Shown here one piece after another: positions 1-11,700 of a DNA stretch of 64,000 nucleotides; position 1 is the stretch's first letter; every line of letters starts with the position of its first letter. Source of the DNA: Nicotiana tabacum (taxonomy: Eukaryota; Streptophyta; Magnoliopsida; Solanales; Solanaceae); the NCBI RefSeq assembly GCF_000715075.1, contig NC_134082.1:62459466-62523465 (forward strand), given 5' to 3'. A program made the position numbers and the translations under genes. The notes below the pieces were generated by a model, which was not told the DNA's origin, did no database searches, and worked only from the letters and a program-made list of their open reading frames with translations.

Positions 1-1791
1 ATAATACGAACATGAATTAAATCTAAAAATAAAAACGACGGATTCAAATGACTAAAACTAACATACTTCCCTTATTGCAACTAAATTCTTTTAGGCAAAT
101 GACAAAACAAAACTAAGAAGAAACAATTATGAATTTAAACTTGAACTTTAACAATACTAACAATTTCCGGAAAATACATCAAATACATGAAACAAATTGA
201 AGAAACAATTAATTAAATTTCAATTTGAATCTAACAAACATTAAACTAACAAATTCTTACTTAAACAATACAACAAACATGAAATAAACATGAAAACAAC
301 TAATTAAACTTCCATTTTAAAATCTGAAAATTGATTTAACAAATAACACATGAACATGAACTAAAAATTAATTCAAACGATAAACAAAACAAACATTTGT
401 TGATTTTAGATTCGAAAATATCAAAACAAAATATGGACAAAATAAAACTCAAAAACTACTAACCGGATCGAAAGACGAACAACGACCAAACAAACAACGA
501 ACTTGACGATGAACTTACGACGTATAGTATCTTCACTTGACGAAAAACCCTCGACCTTTGCCGGACTTTAACCGGACTGTCTTGTGTCGTCAACAACAGT
601 ACGAAGCGGCGAGCAGCAACACGACGTCAAGACAGCGGTCACGGTGACAGGCAGTAGCAGTCCGGCGGCGACAGGCAGCAGCACTTCGCGGACAGCCATG
701 GACGACGACATGGTCGACGTCGAAGGTCGTCCATGGCTGTGTTCGTTTGGTTGAGACAGAAGCAGCAACAGCTGGTCGATCTTGGCAGCGGCAGTCCATC
801 GAGAAGGATGACGGGAAGACGACGGGGAGCTGCCATGGCGGACAGCAGTAACTCGGAAATGACGCAGAAAACTGTACGTGCGTGTGGACTGCCGGACTAG
901 TTTGGGTGGTGTCGAAACAGCGGCAGCTACCATGTGAGAACATCGAAGCTCAGCCATGGTTGGGCATGGCGAAAGCTCGAAACGGGGACGATGAAGCTTG
1001 GTGAGGGAGGATGTGCTCGTGTGAAGGTGTTGACGCAGCTGTGTGTGCGTCGATGAGGAGCTTGGAGGTGGAGGATGATGAAGCTTGGTGAGGGAAGCAG
1101 CCATGGACGTTGGGTTTTTTGAGAGTGTTGGGGAAGATGAAGATGGAGGGGGCGGGTAGGCTAGTTTAGGTTTTTAGGGTTTTCTTACTATTTTTTTTTT
1201 GTTTTTCTTTGTTTTATTTTTTGAAATGCAAGATAATAGGGTGTTGGGTTATGGACCGGGTTGACCCAGTTCGAAATGGACTGGGTCGTAGGGAAGATTG
1301 GGCCATTTTTTGGGCCTGTAGCTTGAAGTTGAAGAAGAGGCCTAATTCCGACTTTCTTTATATTTTCGCTCTCTTTTCTTCTTTTATTTTTCTAAAACTA
1401 AATTATAAAAATACTTAAACTATTATTAAGAACTAAATTAAGCGCAAATTAACTCCCAATAACAATTAACGCACAATTAAGTATTAATTAAGCATAAAAT
1501 TGTATATTTGGTCATTAAATGCTAAAAATGCAAACGATGCCTATTTTTGTAATTTTTAATTTTTGTAAAACAATTTTAATTACTAACAATTGTAGAATTA
1601 AATCCTATATGCAAAATGCGACATATTTTTTGTATTTTTTATTAATTTATCAAATAAACATGCACAAACAAATACAAATAATTATTCAAAATGTCACAAA
1701 ATATCACAAAAATGGCACACCAAGAAAAATTATTTTATTTTTGAATTTTTTGGGAGTAATTCTCATATAGGGCAAAAATCACGTGCTTACA
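1..1791 (-). mobile_element. Ogre 3' LTR, inner part
   Basis: Matches 18817-20608 with about 15 single-base differences and one 1-base indel by eye, and ends on the plus strand in CTTACA at 1791, the expected TG...CA terminus. By length the missing outer part is about 2.6 kb. The block 560-1110 is GC-rich with CGACG/CAGC repeats and holds minus-strand open frames that are also present in the other LTR; I do not regard them as genes. The few differences between the LTRs mean a young insertion. Confidence 0.93.
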
Positions 1792-1810
1792 GCTGCCCCT
1801 CTTTGCCCGA
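1792..1810 (-). other. Polypurine tract of Ogre
   Basis: On the minus strand this reads as a purine-rich run (CAAAGAGGGGCAGC) ending directly against the 3' LTR. That is the place and composition expected for the plus-strand primer of reverse transcription. Confidence 0.85.
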
Positions 1811-1896
1811 AGACACGAAGGGTTTTCGTGCAAAGATAAAGCGAGCGATTTTTGCCCATCCGAGTACTCCGTTGAAGCATTTTTTGAAAAAGATTT

Positions 1897-1964
1897 GACC
1901 GAACCTTTGCTTCAAAGGTTTCCTACATATCCTGGGCTAAACAGGAATCAGGTCAATGTAGTTC
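1897..1964 (-). promoter_or_regulatory. Structured repeat motif, copy D
   Basis: One of four copies of a motif seen only in the non-coding parts of this Ogre. On the plus strand, GACC (1897-1900) pairs with GGTC (1951-1954), AACCTTTG pairs with CAAAGGTT (1902-1920), TCCTG pairs with CAGGA (about 1930-1947), and CTACAT (1923-1928) pairs with ATGTAG (1956-1961) in pseudoknot-like order. The transcript is the minus strand and has the complementary pairs. The role is unknown. See the finding on covariation. Confidence 0.6.
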
Positions 1965-2344
1965 GAGAAATTTTGGTAGCTGGGACTACCGTTGGACTGC
2001 AATGTTACTGTTGTTGCATGCTATTATTATTGCTTATCGATCTCCTTGTTACACCGTGCTTAAAAAACAAGAAGCTAGGCTAGAGTACAATTTGTTTTTG
2101 TTGCCTTGCTTCCTTGTCTGCTTGCATTTCTTTCGGTGCTTTTCTTCCGATGTTTTTCTTCTTTTTGACACATGGACTTGAGTTTATGCTGGGACCTCTT
2201 GTTGCAACCTTCTGCTTCCCGATGCTGGGGATTTTATTGTTTACTGCTGGGGATTCCTGTTGTAACCTTCCGCCTTCTGGTGGGGTTACTGATTCCAAAC
2301 TCTGTAATACAAGACTAAAAAGTTGCTTCAATGCAAAATTATGA

Positions 2345-3413
2345 AATGTATGCCCGCATTATACTGGTGGACGACCTAGAACTGAAATGTATTCCCGCAT
2401 TTTACTGGTGGGCGACCTAGAACAGAAAAGTATTCCCGCATTATACTGGTGGGTGACCTAGAACTTAAAAGTATTCCCGCATTATACTGGTGGGCGACCT
2501 AGAACCTAAATGTATTCCCGCATTATACTGGTGGGCGACCTAGAACTGAAATGTATTCCCGCATTATACTGGTGGGCGACCTAGAACATGAAATGAAAAG
2601 ATAAATGCATACCCGCATTATACTGGTGGGCGACCTAGAACATGAAATGAAAACATAAATGTATACCCGCATTATACTGGTGGGTGACCTAGAAATGGAA
2701 AACTGAAATGTATGCCCGCATTATACTGGTGGGCGACCTAGAATATGGAATGAACAGACAAAATGTATTCCCTCATTATACTAGTGGGCGACCTAGAACT
2801 GAAATGTATTCCCGCATTATACTGGTGGGCGACCTAGAACTTAAATGTATTCCCGCATTATACTGGTGGGCGACCTAGAACTGAAATGTATTCCCGCATT
2901 ATACTGGTGGGCGACCTAGAACATGAAATGAAAAGATAAATGCATACCCGCATTATACTGGTGGGCGACCTAGAACATGAAATGAAAACATAAATGTATA
3001 CCCGCATTATACTGGTGGGTGACCTAGAAATGGAAAACTGAAATGTATGCCCGCATTATACTGGTGGGCGACCTAGAATATGGAATGAACAGACAAAATG
3101 TATTCCCTCATTATACTAGTGGGCGACCTAGAACTGAAATGTATTCCCGCATTATACTGGTGGGCGACCTAGAACTTAAATGTATTCCCGCATTATACTG
3201 GTGGGCGACCTAGAACTTAAATATATTCCCGCATTTTACTGGTGGGCGACCTAGAGCATGAAATGAAAACATAAATGCATACCCGCATTATACTGGTGGG
3301 TGACCTAGAGCATGAAATGAAAACATAAATGCATACCTGCATTATACTGGTGGGTGACCTAGAACATGAAATGAAAAGACAGAAATGTATTCCCGCATTA
3401 TACTGGTGGGCGC
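2345..3413. repeat. Minisatellite, 23 copies, with a 335-bp higher-order repeat
   Basis: Twenty-three tandem copies, counted by eye, of a roughly 45-bp unit with core CCCGCATTATACTGGTGGGC followed by GACCTAGAA. The spacer between cores varies: a short type of about 40 bp and a long type containing CATGAAATGAAAA. A seven-unit block is itself duplicated: the first CATGAAATGAAAAGATAAATG is at 2587 and the next at 2922, and the variant with CCCTCATTATACTAGT is at 2766 and 3101, both 335 bp apart. It lies in the Ogre 3' UTR. Confidence 0.93.
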
Positions 3414-4329
3414 CTAATTGGTAAAGAATAATTTGAATTTGTTTCCTCGATTCTCCGAGAAAATTTCCACTTGTGGCAGAAAATTTTATGCCCCAATTCT
3501 GGCGATCTTTCTTATGGCGTATCTTTAGGCCATCATCAACACTTTATTTTCCTGTTCAAATCAAAGAAAATTTAGTTAGTTTTTTTTTTTTTTTTTTTTT
3601 GAAATATGGCGAATGGTCATGTCACTCCTGATGGGGATGATTGTTCCCTTTCCCTTATTCTTGTTCGGCGTTCTCAAAACTTGTTGGGGATGATGTTATT
3701 TGCTGGGGATAACATTCTGCTGGGGATGGTTTTTCCATTTATCCCTTCACCATTTTGTATCTCAAAAATTTCTGGAGGTTATTTTGCCGAAGATGAATTT
3801 TCCTTTCTTCCCTTCCCCTTCTGTGTTGTCCGACCACCTCGTAACTTGGTCGATATTCGGTCGGAGTACTCTGGGGATCGTCTTGGAACTTGGCTTACAA
3901 TTTCCTCAACATGTTTTTTTTTTCGGCTCTTCCCCGTACTTTCCTTGCCATTTTAGGACAGTATTATTCGGCCTAGCAACCAACGTCTTTTGCCTTATTG
4001 CCTTGTCTCTTGCCTGCCCTTTTCACTTTTTATGTTGTACCATTTTGGCAACTGGTAGTAAGCTCTGAAAGACCTTCCTTAAAACATAAATTTCTAGAAA
4101 ATTCTTTTAAACAACGAAATGAAAAGATAGAAAAATGAGAAAATCTTTCTGAACAAAAAAATGAACTTATCTGGGTGATACAACCGATTCCAATGATCAT
4201 GTTGTGCATTCCGGATTAATCAACCCAGTCTATTTGTGTCGATCAAACTTTCTGATGTCTTCACTTGCTGGGGATAAATAGGTGCCCAATTCTTCGCAAA
4301 ATACGGATCTTTTCCGTCAATCTATCTTG

Positions 4330-4505
4330 TCGCCTTATAGTGCCCTTCGCGGGGTTTTCACTAACAAGGCTCTCTCATTTCTCACAACTCCCGTCGCCTT
4401 ATGGTGCCTGTGAAGGTTTTCACCGATAAGACTCTCTCATTTTGTATTTCTCAGCTTACGTCGCCTTATGGCGCCTGTGAAGGTTTTCGCCAATAAGACT
4501 CTCTC
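4330..4505. repeat. Short tandem repeat in the Ogre 3' UTR
   Basis: Three imperfect copies of a roughly 65-75 bp unit with the shared phrases CGCCTTATGGTGCC, GAAGGTTTTCACC and AAGACTCTCTCAT. It is non-coding. Confidence 0.7.
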
Positions 4506-4882
4506 ATCTTATTTTCTCAGCTTGGGATTGGAGTGTTGCCGATAAGATTTATCTCTGCCGGGAATTCTTTTGGCTATAATTTTTTTCAATTCATGATCCT
4601 CATTCAGTCAGGGACCGATGTTTTATTCTTGGTTTTCATTTGCCTATCTTAACACCTCTCGGATACTGATCGGGAGGTCTTTTTTGGATATCAATATAGG
4701 TTTTAGAAGAAAAGGATATAAAATTCAAAATAACTTTGATGTGTAAAGTATTACAACTCTTGGAATCAAACTCTTTTTTTTTCTTTTTTTTTTTCAAAAT
4801 TTAGAAACATAATTTCTGCCCCAGTTTTCTTACTTGGGGATTTTTCTTTTGATTTTTTTTTTCTTTTTTTTTATTACCTTAT

Positions 4883-4939
4883 GACCGAGCCGTGAGGCGC
4901 CTACGTATCCTCTTTGAGGAATCAGGTCGAACGTAGTTC
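4883..4939 (-). promoter_or_regulatory. Structured repeat motif, copy C
   Basis: Second copy of the motif, between the integrase end and the minisatellite. Plus-strand pairs: GACC (4883-4886) with GGTC (4925-4928); GCC with GGC (weak, about 4889-4898); CTACGT (4901-4906) with ACGTAG (4931-4936); TCCTC with GAGGA (4908-4920, loop TTT). It sits about 210 bp downstream of the pol stop codon in the element's reading direction. Confidence 0.6.
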
Positions 4940-5151
4940 ACTGACTCCTTTGTTTTCTTGCGACCTTCAAAAAGTTTTTTTTTCATACATTTTTTCATTA
5001 ATGATTCCAAGAGAGGGGTATAAAAAGATAAGTATGGCTCAAAGGGGTAAAGCAAAGGTTAAAAGTGTTTGGATAGAAGAAAGAATTGCCTCCGTCATTT
5101 CATTATCCGATAAGCACTAAGTACAAACAAACAAATAAACAACAAAAGAAA

Positions 5152-5472
5152 TTACACATAATATCTTTTGACTGCATCAGAATTGATAGCCATGTCGACG
5201 CATCTTCCTTCAACATCCGTCAGACGTAAAGCGCCATTGGATAATACTCTGGTCACAATATACAGCCCTTGCCAATTCGGGGCGAACTTGCCTTTTGCCT
5301 CAATCTGATGTGGGAGGATCCGTTTCAATACTTGTTGCCCTACTTCAAATTTTCTGGGGCGCACCTTCTTATTGTATGCTCTTGCCATTCTCTTTTGATA
5401 CAACTGGCCATGACATACTGCTGCCAATCTTTTTTCATCCATTAAACTCAGCTGCTCTAGTCGGATTTTGAC
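5152..5472 (-). pseudogene. Ogre integrase C-terminal tail (after the third stop)
   Basis: In frame with the preceding integrase segment but separated from it by a TGA at 5473-5475. The 106-codon tail reads on from that stop; its first internal Met gives a 96-residue frame (5152-5442). It contains the basic stretch ARAYNKKVRPRKF and the GQQVL / GKFAPNWQGLYIV pattern of the SH3-like integrase C-terminal domain found in Tat-lineage elements, and ends VKRYYV. There is no chromodomain, which fits Tat/Ogre rather than the chromoviruses. It would normally be part of one gag-pol polyprotein and help integrase bind DNA. Confidence 0.85.
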
Positions 5473-6573
5473 TCATTCATCATCGTCAATCCCGGCCTCA
5501 GCGATAATTCGAAGGGAAGGAATTTCAACTTCCGCTGGTATTACTGCTTCGGTTCCGTATACCAACAAATAAGGAGTCGCACCTATTGAAGTACGAACAG
5601 TAGTGCGGTATCCTAACAACGCAAATGGTAGCTTTTCATGCCATTGTCTGGATCCTTCAATCATTTTCCTCAATATCTTCTTTATATTTTTGTTGGCTGC
5701 CTCAACTGCTCCATTCGCCTTGGGCCCATACGGGGTGGAATTACGGTGTGTAATCTTAAACTGTTCACATACTTCTCTCATCAAGTTGCTGTTAAGATTA
5801 GCACCATTGTCCGTGATTATTATATTTGGGATCCCAAATCTACAAATGATATGGGAATGGACGAAATCCACCACTGCCTTCTTGGTTACAGACTTAAAAG
5901 TTTTGGCTTCAACCCACTTAGTGAAATAATCGATGGCTACCAGAATGAACCTGTGACCGTTCGAAGCTGCCGGCTCGATAGGCCCAATGACATCCATGCC
6001 CCATGCTACAAATGGCCATGGTGCGGACATTGTGTGCAATTCCATTGGTGGAGAATGAATCAGATCTCCGTGTATCTGACACTGATGGCATTTTCGTACG
6101 AAACTGATACAATCATGCTCCATAGTGAGCCAATAATATCCCGCTCGCAGAATCTTCTTTGCTAACACATATCCGCTCATATGGGGCCCACAAACTCCAG
6201 CATGTACCTCTGTCATCACTATCGTGGCTTGACCTGCATCAATACATCTCAGCAATCCCAGATCTGGGGTTCTTTTGTACAACATTCCTCCACTGAGGAA
6301 AAATCCATTTGTCAGTCGTCGAATGGCTCTCTTTTGATCTCCGGTTGCCTGCTCCGGGTATATCCCCATCCTGAGGTATTCCTTGATATCATAAAACCAT
6401 GGCTCGCCATCCATTTCTTCTTCTATTATGTTGCAGTAGGCATGCTGATCACGAACCTGAATATACAATGGGTCAACATGGATTTTGTCTGGATGGTGCA
6501 ACATCGATGCTAAAGTGGCCAAAGCATCGGCAACCTCATTGTGAACTCTCGGGATGTGTCTGAACTCCACTGA
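5473..6573 (-). pseudogene. Ogre integrase core (between stops)
   Basis: Follows an in-frame TGA (6574-6576) and ends at another (5473-5475). Domains in order: an HHCC zinc-binding region (HAGVCGPH...KCHQC, roughly residues 122-165 of this segment), then the catalytic core with D in GMDVIGP, D in ITDNGA and E in GAVEAANKN, the three acids of the D,D-35-E site. It joins cDNA to host DNA in the nucleus. All three acids are present, so the damage seen is the flanking stops. In intact relatives the stop positions carry a sense codon, most simply Arg at 6574 (CGA to TGA) and Trp at 5473 (TGG to TGA); this is inference from the continuing frame. Confidence 0.9.
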
Positions 6574-7428
6574 TCAAAATCGCTTGCTCAGATCGTGCAA
6601 ACATTGTCGATATGGTATAAGCTTCAAATCCCGTGTTTCCCATTCACCCTGGATCTGATGTACTAGGAGGTCCGAGTCTCCCAAGACCAAGACGTCCTGA
6701 ACATCCATGTCTGCAGCCAATCGTAGGCCCAAAATACATGCCTCATATTCAGCCATGTTGTTAGTACAATAGAAACGTAGCTGAGCTATAACAGGATAGT
6801 GATGTCCTGTTTCTGAAATAAGTACTGCTCCTACTCCAACTCCTTTTGCATTAGCAGCCCCGTCAAAGAAAAGCTTCCACCCTGGCTCCTCATTCAGTTC
6901 TAACTCCTCTATATGTATCACTTCTTCATCAGGAAAATACGTCCTCAAAGGCTCGTATTCTTCATCAATAGGATTCTCAGCCAAGTGATCGGCCAATGCT
7001 TGAGCTTTCATGGCCGTCCTCGTCACATAGACAATGTCGAACTCTGTGAGTAATATCTGCCATTTTGCCAATCTTCCTGTGGGCATAGGCTTCTGGAAAA
7101 TATACTTTAATGGATCCAGACGTGAAATAAGGTAAGTAGTATGTGACGACAGATAATGCTTAAACTTCTGTGCTACCCAAGTTAGAGCACAACATGTCTT
7201 CTCAAGTTGAGTGTACTTATTCTCATAGACTGTAAACTTCTTGCTGAGATAATAGATGGCTTGCTCTTTTCTTCCTGTGATGTCGTGTTGACCCAACACG
7301 CAACCAAACGAATGATCCAGGACCGTTAGATAAAGGATTAATGGCCTCCCCGACTCAGGTGGAACCAATACAGGTGGATTGGATAAATAACCTTTGATCT
7401 GGTCAAATGCCTCCTGACATTCTGCCGT
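6574..7428 (-). pseudogene. Ogre RT-RNase H and second (aRH-type) RNase H
   Basis: Continues the RT frame after the TGA at 7429-7431 and ends at the TGA 6574-6576. The first part (LYLTVLDHSFGCVLGQHD, YTQLEKTCCALTWV) is the RNase H attached to RT, with many catalytic acids replaced. The second part carries a fresh RNase H with FFDGAANAKGVG, MAEYEACILGL and LGDSDLLVHQI, supplying D, E and D of an active site. Two RNase H domains in tandem are typical of the Tat lineage. The enzyme removes RNA from RNA:DNA hybrids during reverse transcription. Confidence 0.9.
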
Positions 7429-8629
7429 TCATTCTATCGCGGCATCTTTCCTCAGCAATCGAAAGATGGGTTCACAAGTTGTTGTGAGCTGAGCGATGAA
7501 TCTGCTGATATAGTTCAATCTTCCCAACAGACTCATTACTTCTGTTTTGTTCCTTGGTGGCGGCAATTCCTGGATGGATTTGATCTTTGACGGATCCAAC
7601 TCAATGCCTCGCCGACTGACGATAAATCCTAACAGCTTTCCAGATGGAACACCAAATGCACATTTGGCTGGGTTGAGCTTAATGCCGTACCTTCGAAGTC
7701 TTTGGAAAAACTTCCTAAGGTCTGCTACGTGGTCTTCCTGACGCTTGGATTTGATGATCACATCATCTACGTACACTTCGATCTCTTTGTGTATCATATC
7801 ATGGAACACAGTAGTCATTGCTCTCATGTATGTTGCCCCAGCGTTCTTCAAACCGAATGGCATTACCCGATAACAATAAGTCCCCCATGGCGTAATGAAA
7901 GCTGTTTTCTCTGCATCTTCTTCATCCATCAAAATCTGATGATACCCAGCGTAGCAATCCACAAAGGAGCCGATTTCTCGCCTGGCGCAATTGTCGATCA
8001 AGATATGGATATTGGGCAATGGAAAGTTATCCTTTGGGCTTGCCCTGTTCAGATTACGGTAGTCGACGCATACCCTGATCTTCCCATCTTTCTTTGGTAC
8101 TGGCACTACATTAGCCAACCAATCAGGATATCGAGAGACCCGAATAACCTTTGCTTGCAGTTGCTTGGTTACTTCTTCTTTAATCTTCACACTCATATCT
8201 GTCTTGAACTTCCTCAGTTTCTGCTTGACGGGGAGGCATGTCGGGTCAATGGGTAATTTGTGAACCACTAGCTTGGTGCTTAAACCCGGCATGTCGTCAT
8301 ACGACCATGCAAAAACATCTTTAAACTCAATGAGTGCTTTGATTAATTCTTCCCTGATGCTAGGATCAATGTGGATGCTGATTTTGGTTTCTCGGACATT
8401 ATCCGCATCCCCTAGATTTACAGCCTCGGTGTCATTCATATTAGGCTTGGGTTTCTCTTCAAATTGGCATAGTTCTCGGTTTATTTCTTCGAAGGCTTTA
8501 TCCTCATCATATTCAGAATCATCGTCATAATCGATCTCTTGTATCATTAAATCAGAGTCAGATTGATTTATTAGACTAGGTCGAAGATCCGTCGTGCATG
8601 CCATGTCATTAGAACCAGTAAAAAGAGAA
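7429..8629 (-). pseudogene. Ogre reverse transcriptase (second exon of gag-pol)
   Basis: The start is set by the predicted splice acceptor (AG at 8630-8631 on the minus strand). An acidic N-terminal linker (DYDDDSEYDED) is followed by the RT palm and fingers: RVCVDYRNLNRASPKDNFPLP, FVDCYAGYHQI, FITPWGTYCYRVMPFGLKNAGATY, and the catalytic YVDD in EVYVDDVIIKS. The frame stops at TGA 7429-7431, exactly where related elements would have Trp before TAECQEAF; the same frame then runs on into RNase H. It copies element RNA to DNA in cytoplasmic particles. A readthrough stop is possible but a nonsense mutation is simpler, because two more TGA stops follow. Confidence 0.92.
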
Positions 8630-8793
8630 CTGTTCAGAAAGAGAAAAGAATAAAACAAAATTAAAATGAGACAAGAAAAGAATTTTATTAAAATGCGGGA
8701 TAACAGGGCTCACACTTTTACAAGATAAAATAAGATTTGGATTACACCCTGAATAATCCGAAAAATGAGAAAGCAAAAATCAAAGCCTACTAC
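8630..8793 (-). other. Predicted Ogre gag-pol intron
   Basis: A 164-nt intron on the minus strand: donor TCCTG|GTAGTA (GT at 8793-8792) and acceptor CTGAACAG|TTCTC (AG at 8631-8630), with a T-rich 3' part. Splicing joins phase 2 to phase 2 (TG + T), removes the stop at 8790 and fuses protease to RT in one frame. An intron at this place is a published trait of Ogre elements. Confidence 0.75.
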
Positions 8794-11700
8794 CAGGACT
8801 CTCCCCGAGTAGGAAGAGGAGTAACCGTCCAATTGTTGGTTTTGGCCTCAGGCCCCATAAACTGTATGTCTGTTCCGCTGGAACTCTCTCCGACTTCTAC
8901 CATATTGACATCAGTGAACAATCTTTCGAAGCTCTGATTCAGATCCCCGTCAATCCCAATCAATGGCCCGAGAACTTTCGGGACTGGTGACCCCTTGGCG
9001 CTTACTCTAACAAAAGATCTTGAGAGACGTGGCACAGGTTTGGGAAGAAACCAAACTTTCTTCTTCATTTTCCGCGCTCGTTTTACATCTGCCGCAGTCG
9101 GTTTGAACCCCAACCCAAAGGTCTCCAAATTCTTGGGCAAGGAAACAGGTTGAACAATTCCCTGAAGTTCAGCTCCCAAGCCTTTTCCTGGCATAAACCC
9201 ATTACCCAGCATTTCTGAAACCATCATAACCGTTGCGGAAGCTATCCTAGGATACTGAATGATTTCACCCTCGGGGATCTTGTTTGCCGACACTGCATCA
9301 AAAATCCGGTAGACCCACGGACCTTTGTCATCATTGGTCTCTATGAAGGGTACAATGGCGCCTCCTACGATGCACGCAGTGTCCTCGTCGTGCAACACGA
9401 CCTCTTGTCTATCCCACTCGAACTTGACCATCTGATGCAAGGTGGATGGCACTGCTTTGGCTGCATGGATCCACGGTCGTCCCAACAGAAAGTTATAAGA
9501 TACCGTAGCATCTAATACCTGGAATTCCATGGTAAACTGGACTGGACCGATGGTCAACTCAAGTACAATATCCCCCACGGTGGCTGTTCCATTTCCGTCA
9601 AATCCTCGGACGCAAATGCTATTCTTTTGGATTCTTCCGTGGTCGATCTTCAATTGGTTCAGGGTGGATAATGGACAAATATTGGCACTTGAGCCGTTAT
9701 CCACTAATGCCCGAGTAACTGCCGAATCTTCACATTTGACAGTTAGGTAGAGAGCTTTATTATGCTCCGTGCCCTCCACTGGCAGATCATCATCTGAAAA
9801 TGTTACCCTGTTCACCTCGAAAATTTTGTTGGCAATCGTTTCCAGGTGATTTACAGAAATCTCATTGGGCACATGAGCTTCATTCAGTATCTTCATCAGG
9901 GCTCGACGATGTTCATCCGAATGGATTAATAATGATAGCAGTGAGATCTGGGCCGGTGTTTTCTTCAACTGTTCGACCACGGAGTAATCCTGCACTTTCA
10001 TCTTCTTTAAGAAATCCTCAGCTTCTTCTTCTGACACAGGTTTCTTTATTGCAGCGGGATTGGGTCTTCTCAACTCCGCCGGAGCAAAACATCGTCCTGA
10101 TCGAGTCAGTCCCTGCGCCTCACAACTATTCTCCTCCACTTGTTGTCCCTTGTACATCACCACTGCCTTCTCATACTTCCAAGGCACAGCCTTGCTATCA
10201 ATCATTGGTGTTTGGACTACTGGTTTTATGATGACCGGTTCCCTGCAGACCCCTTTCACAACAACCACGGGTGCAGATGATGCTCCCGTTATTACCAACT
10301 TGGCTGGTTCTGGTTTCCTTGTAGCGGCAGATGGATTCTTCCCCAATATCACCACTGGCTTGACATCTTCCCCCTTCAACTGTACCCCTGCTTCATCATT
10401 GATTGATTTTTCTTTTGGAGTGGCACGGATCATCATCACTGTCTGTGGGGGTTTCTTCGGCTCCCCTCCTTCGTGCACAAGCTCGATCATGTGGGCTTCA
10501 GGGTGCTTTGGCAATGGGTTCTGGTTAATGTTGGGTGCCTCCGGTGCTTGTACCTCGATCTTGTTGGTATCAATAAGATCTTGTATTGCATGTTTCAGCC
10601 TCCAACATTTCTCGGTATCATGTCCGGGAGCTCCCGAACAATATTCACATCTTACCGAGTGATCCATATTTTGGGGTAAGGGATTTGGTAATCTAGGCTC
10701 AACAGGATTTAATAAACCCAACTGCCTCAATTTGTGGAACAAGGCAATATAAGTTTCCCCCAACTCAGTAAAAGTTCTTTGCCTCTGCAATCTTTCATTT
10801 CTGGCGGCCGGATTTCCCCTGAAACCCATCCCTGGAGGGTTCCTGTAGGCTCTTGGTGGTGGATAGGTGTTTTGTGGTGGTGGGTATGTGTTATGTGGAG
10901 GTGGATATGTATTGTGGGGAACCGGCGCGCGCCATTGTGGGTGAACCGGAGGTTGGGTGTATGTCTGGGCTTGATGGACGGTGAAATGTTGTTCTTGTGG
11001 TTGGTAGTAGGGTTGTGGAGGGTAATTTGGAATGTGTGGGTAGTTTAGACGATGGGGTCTGGGTTGGTAATGAGGGGAAGGACCTCTAGATCTGGACCAA
11101 TTGTCGGCCTCTAATGTCGTGACCTCCTCTCTCCTTTTCTTCCCTAGCGCACCTCCCGTGCCGCTCTGAATGGCCTGAGTTGTTGCCTTAATTGCCGAAT
11201 AACTCAGGATCTTATTGGACTTAAGTCCCTCTTCTATCATACCTCCCATTTTCACAACTTCATTAAATGATTTGCCAACTGACGTCACCAAGTGACCAAA
11301 GTAAGTTGGCTCGAGAGTTTGTAAGAAGTAATCCACCATTTCTCCTTCTCTCATTGGGGGATCAACTCTGGCTGCCTGTTCTCTCCATCGGAACCCAAAT
11401 TCCCGGAAGCTCTCTCCGGGTTTCTTCTCGAGCTTTAGCAATGTGAGACGGTCTGGGACTATCTCAAGGTTGTATTGGAAATGTCCTGCGAAAGCCTGTG
11501 CCAAGTCATCCCAGGTGTACCAGCTGCTCGGATCTTGTCTTGTATACCACTCTAACGCCGACCCGCTCAAACTCTGGCCAAAGTAAGCTATTAATAGCTC
11601 ATCTTTGCCCCATGCTCCCCTCATTTTGCTACAAAAACCTCGTAGATGTGCCATAGGATCACCATGCCCTTCGTATAAATCGAACTTGGGCATTTTGAAC

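Larger units (their letters stand above)
1811..5151 (-). other. Ogre 3' untranslated region
   Basis: A 3.3-kb stretch between the end of integrase and the polypurine tract. It has no credible coding frame; the frames at 3606-4068 read through T-rich, low-complexity sequence. It holds two copies of the structured motif (1897-1964 and 4883-4939), the 23-copy minisatellite, a shorter repeat at about 4330-4505, and poly-T/poly-A runs (3579-3600, 4770-4795, 4850-4872). Confidence 0.8.

Noticed and set aside
568..1104. 178-codon minus-strand frame in the Ogre LTR, also at 19384-19920
   Set aside because: Present in both LTRs simply because they are copies. The product is low-complexity Ser/Pro/His/Arg, several frames are open over the same GC-rich block, and no domain is seen.
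2345..3413. Regular repeats with variable spacers that look CRISPR-like
   Set aside because: Spacers are not unique; they fall into a few repeated types and form a higher-order duplicate. The context is a plant retrotransposon. It is a minisatellite.
3606..4068. Plus-strand frames of 116 and 122 codons
   Set aside because: They lie antisense in the Ogre 3' UTR, are Phe/Pro-rich from T-rich DNA, and resemble no protein.
10060..10662. 200-codon plus-strand frame
   Set aside because: Antisense shadow of gag-pro, whose domains are clear on the minus strand.
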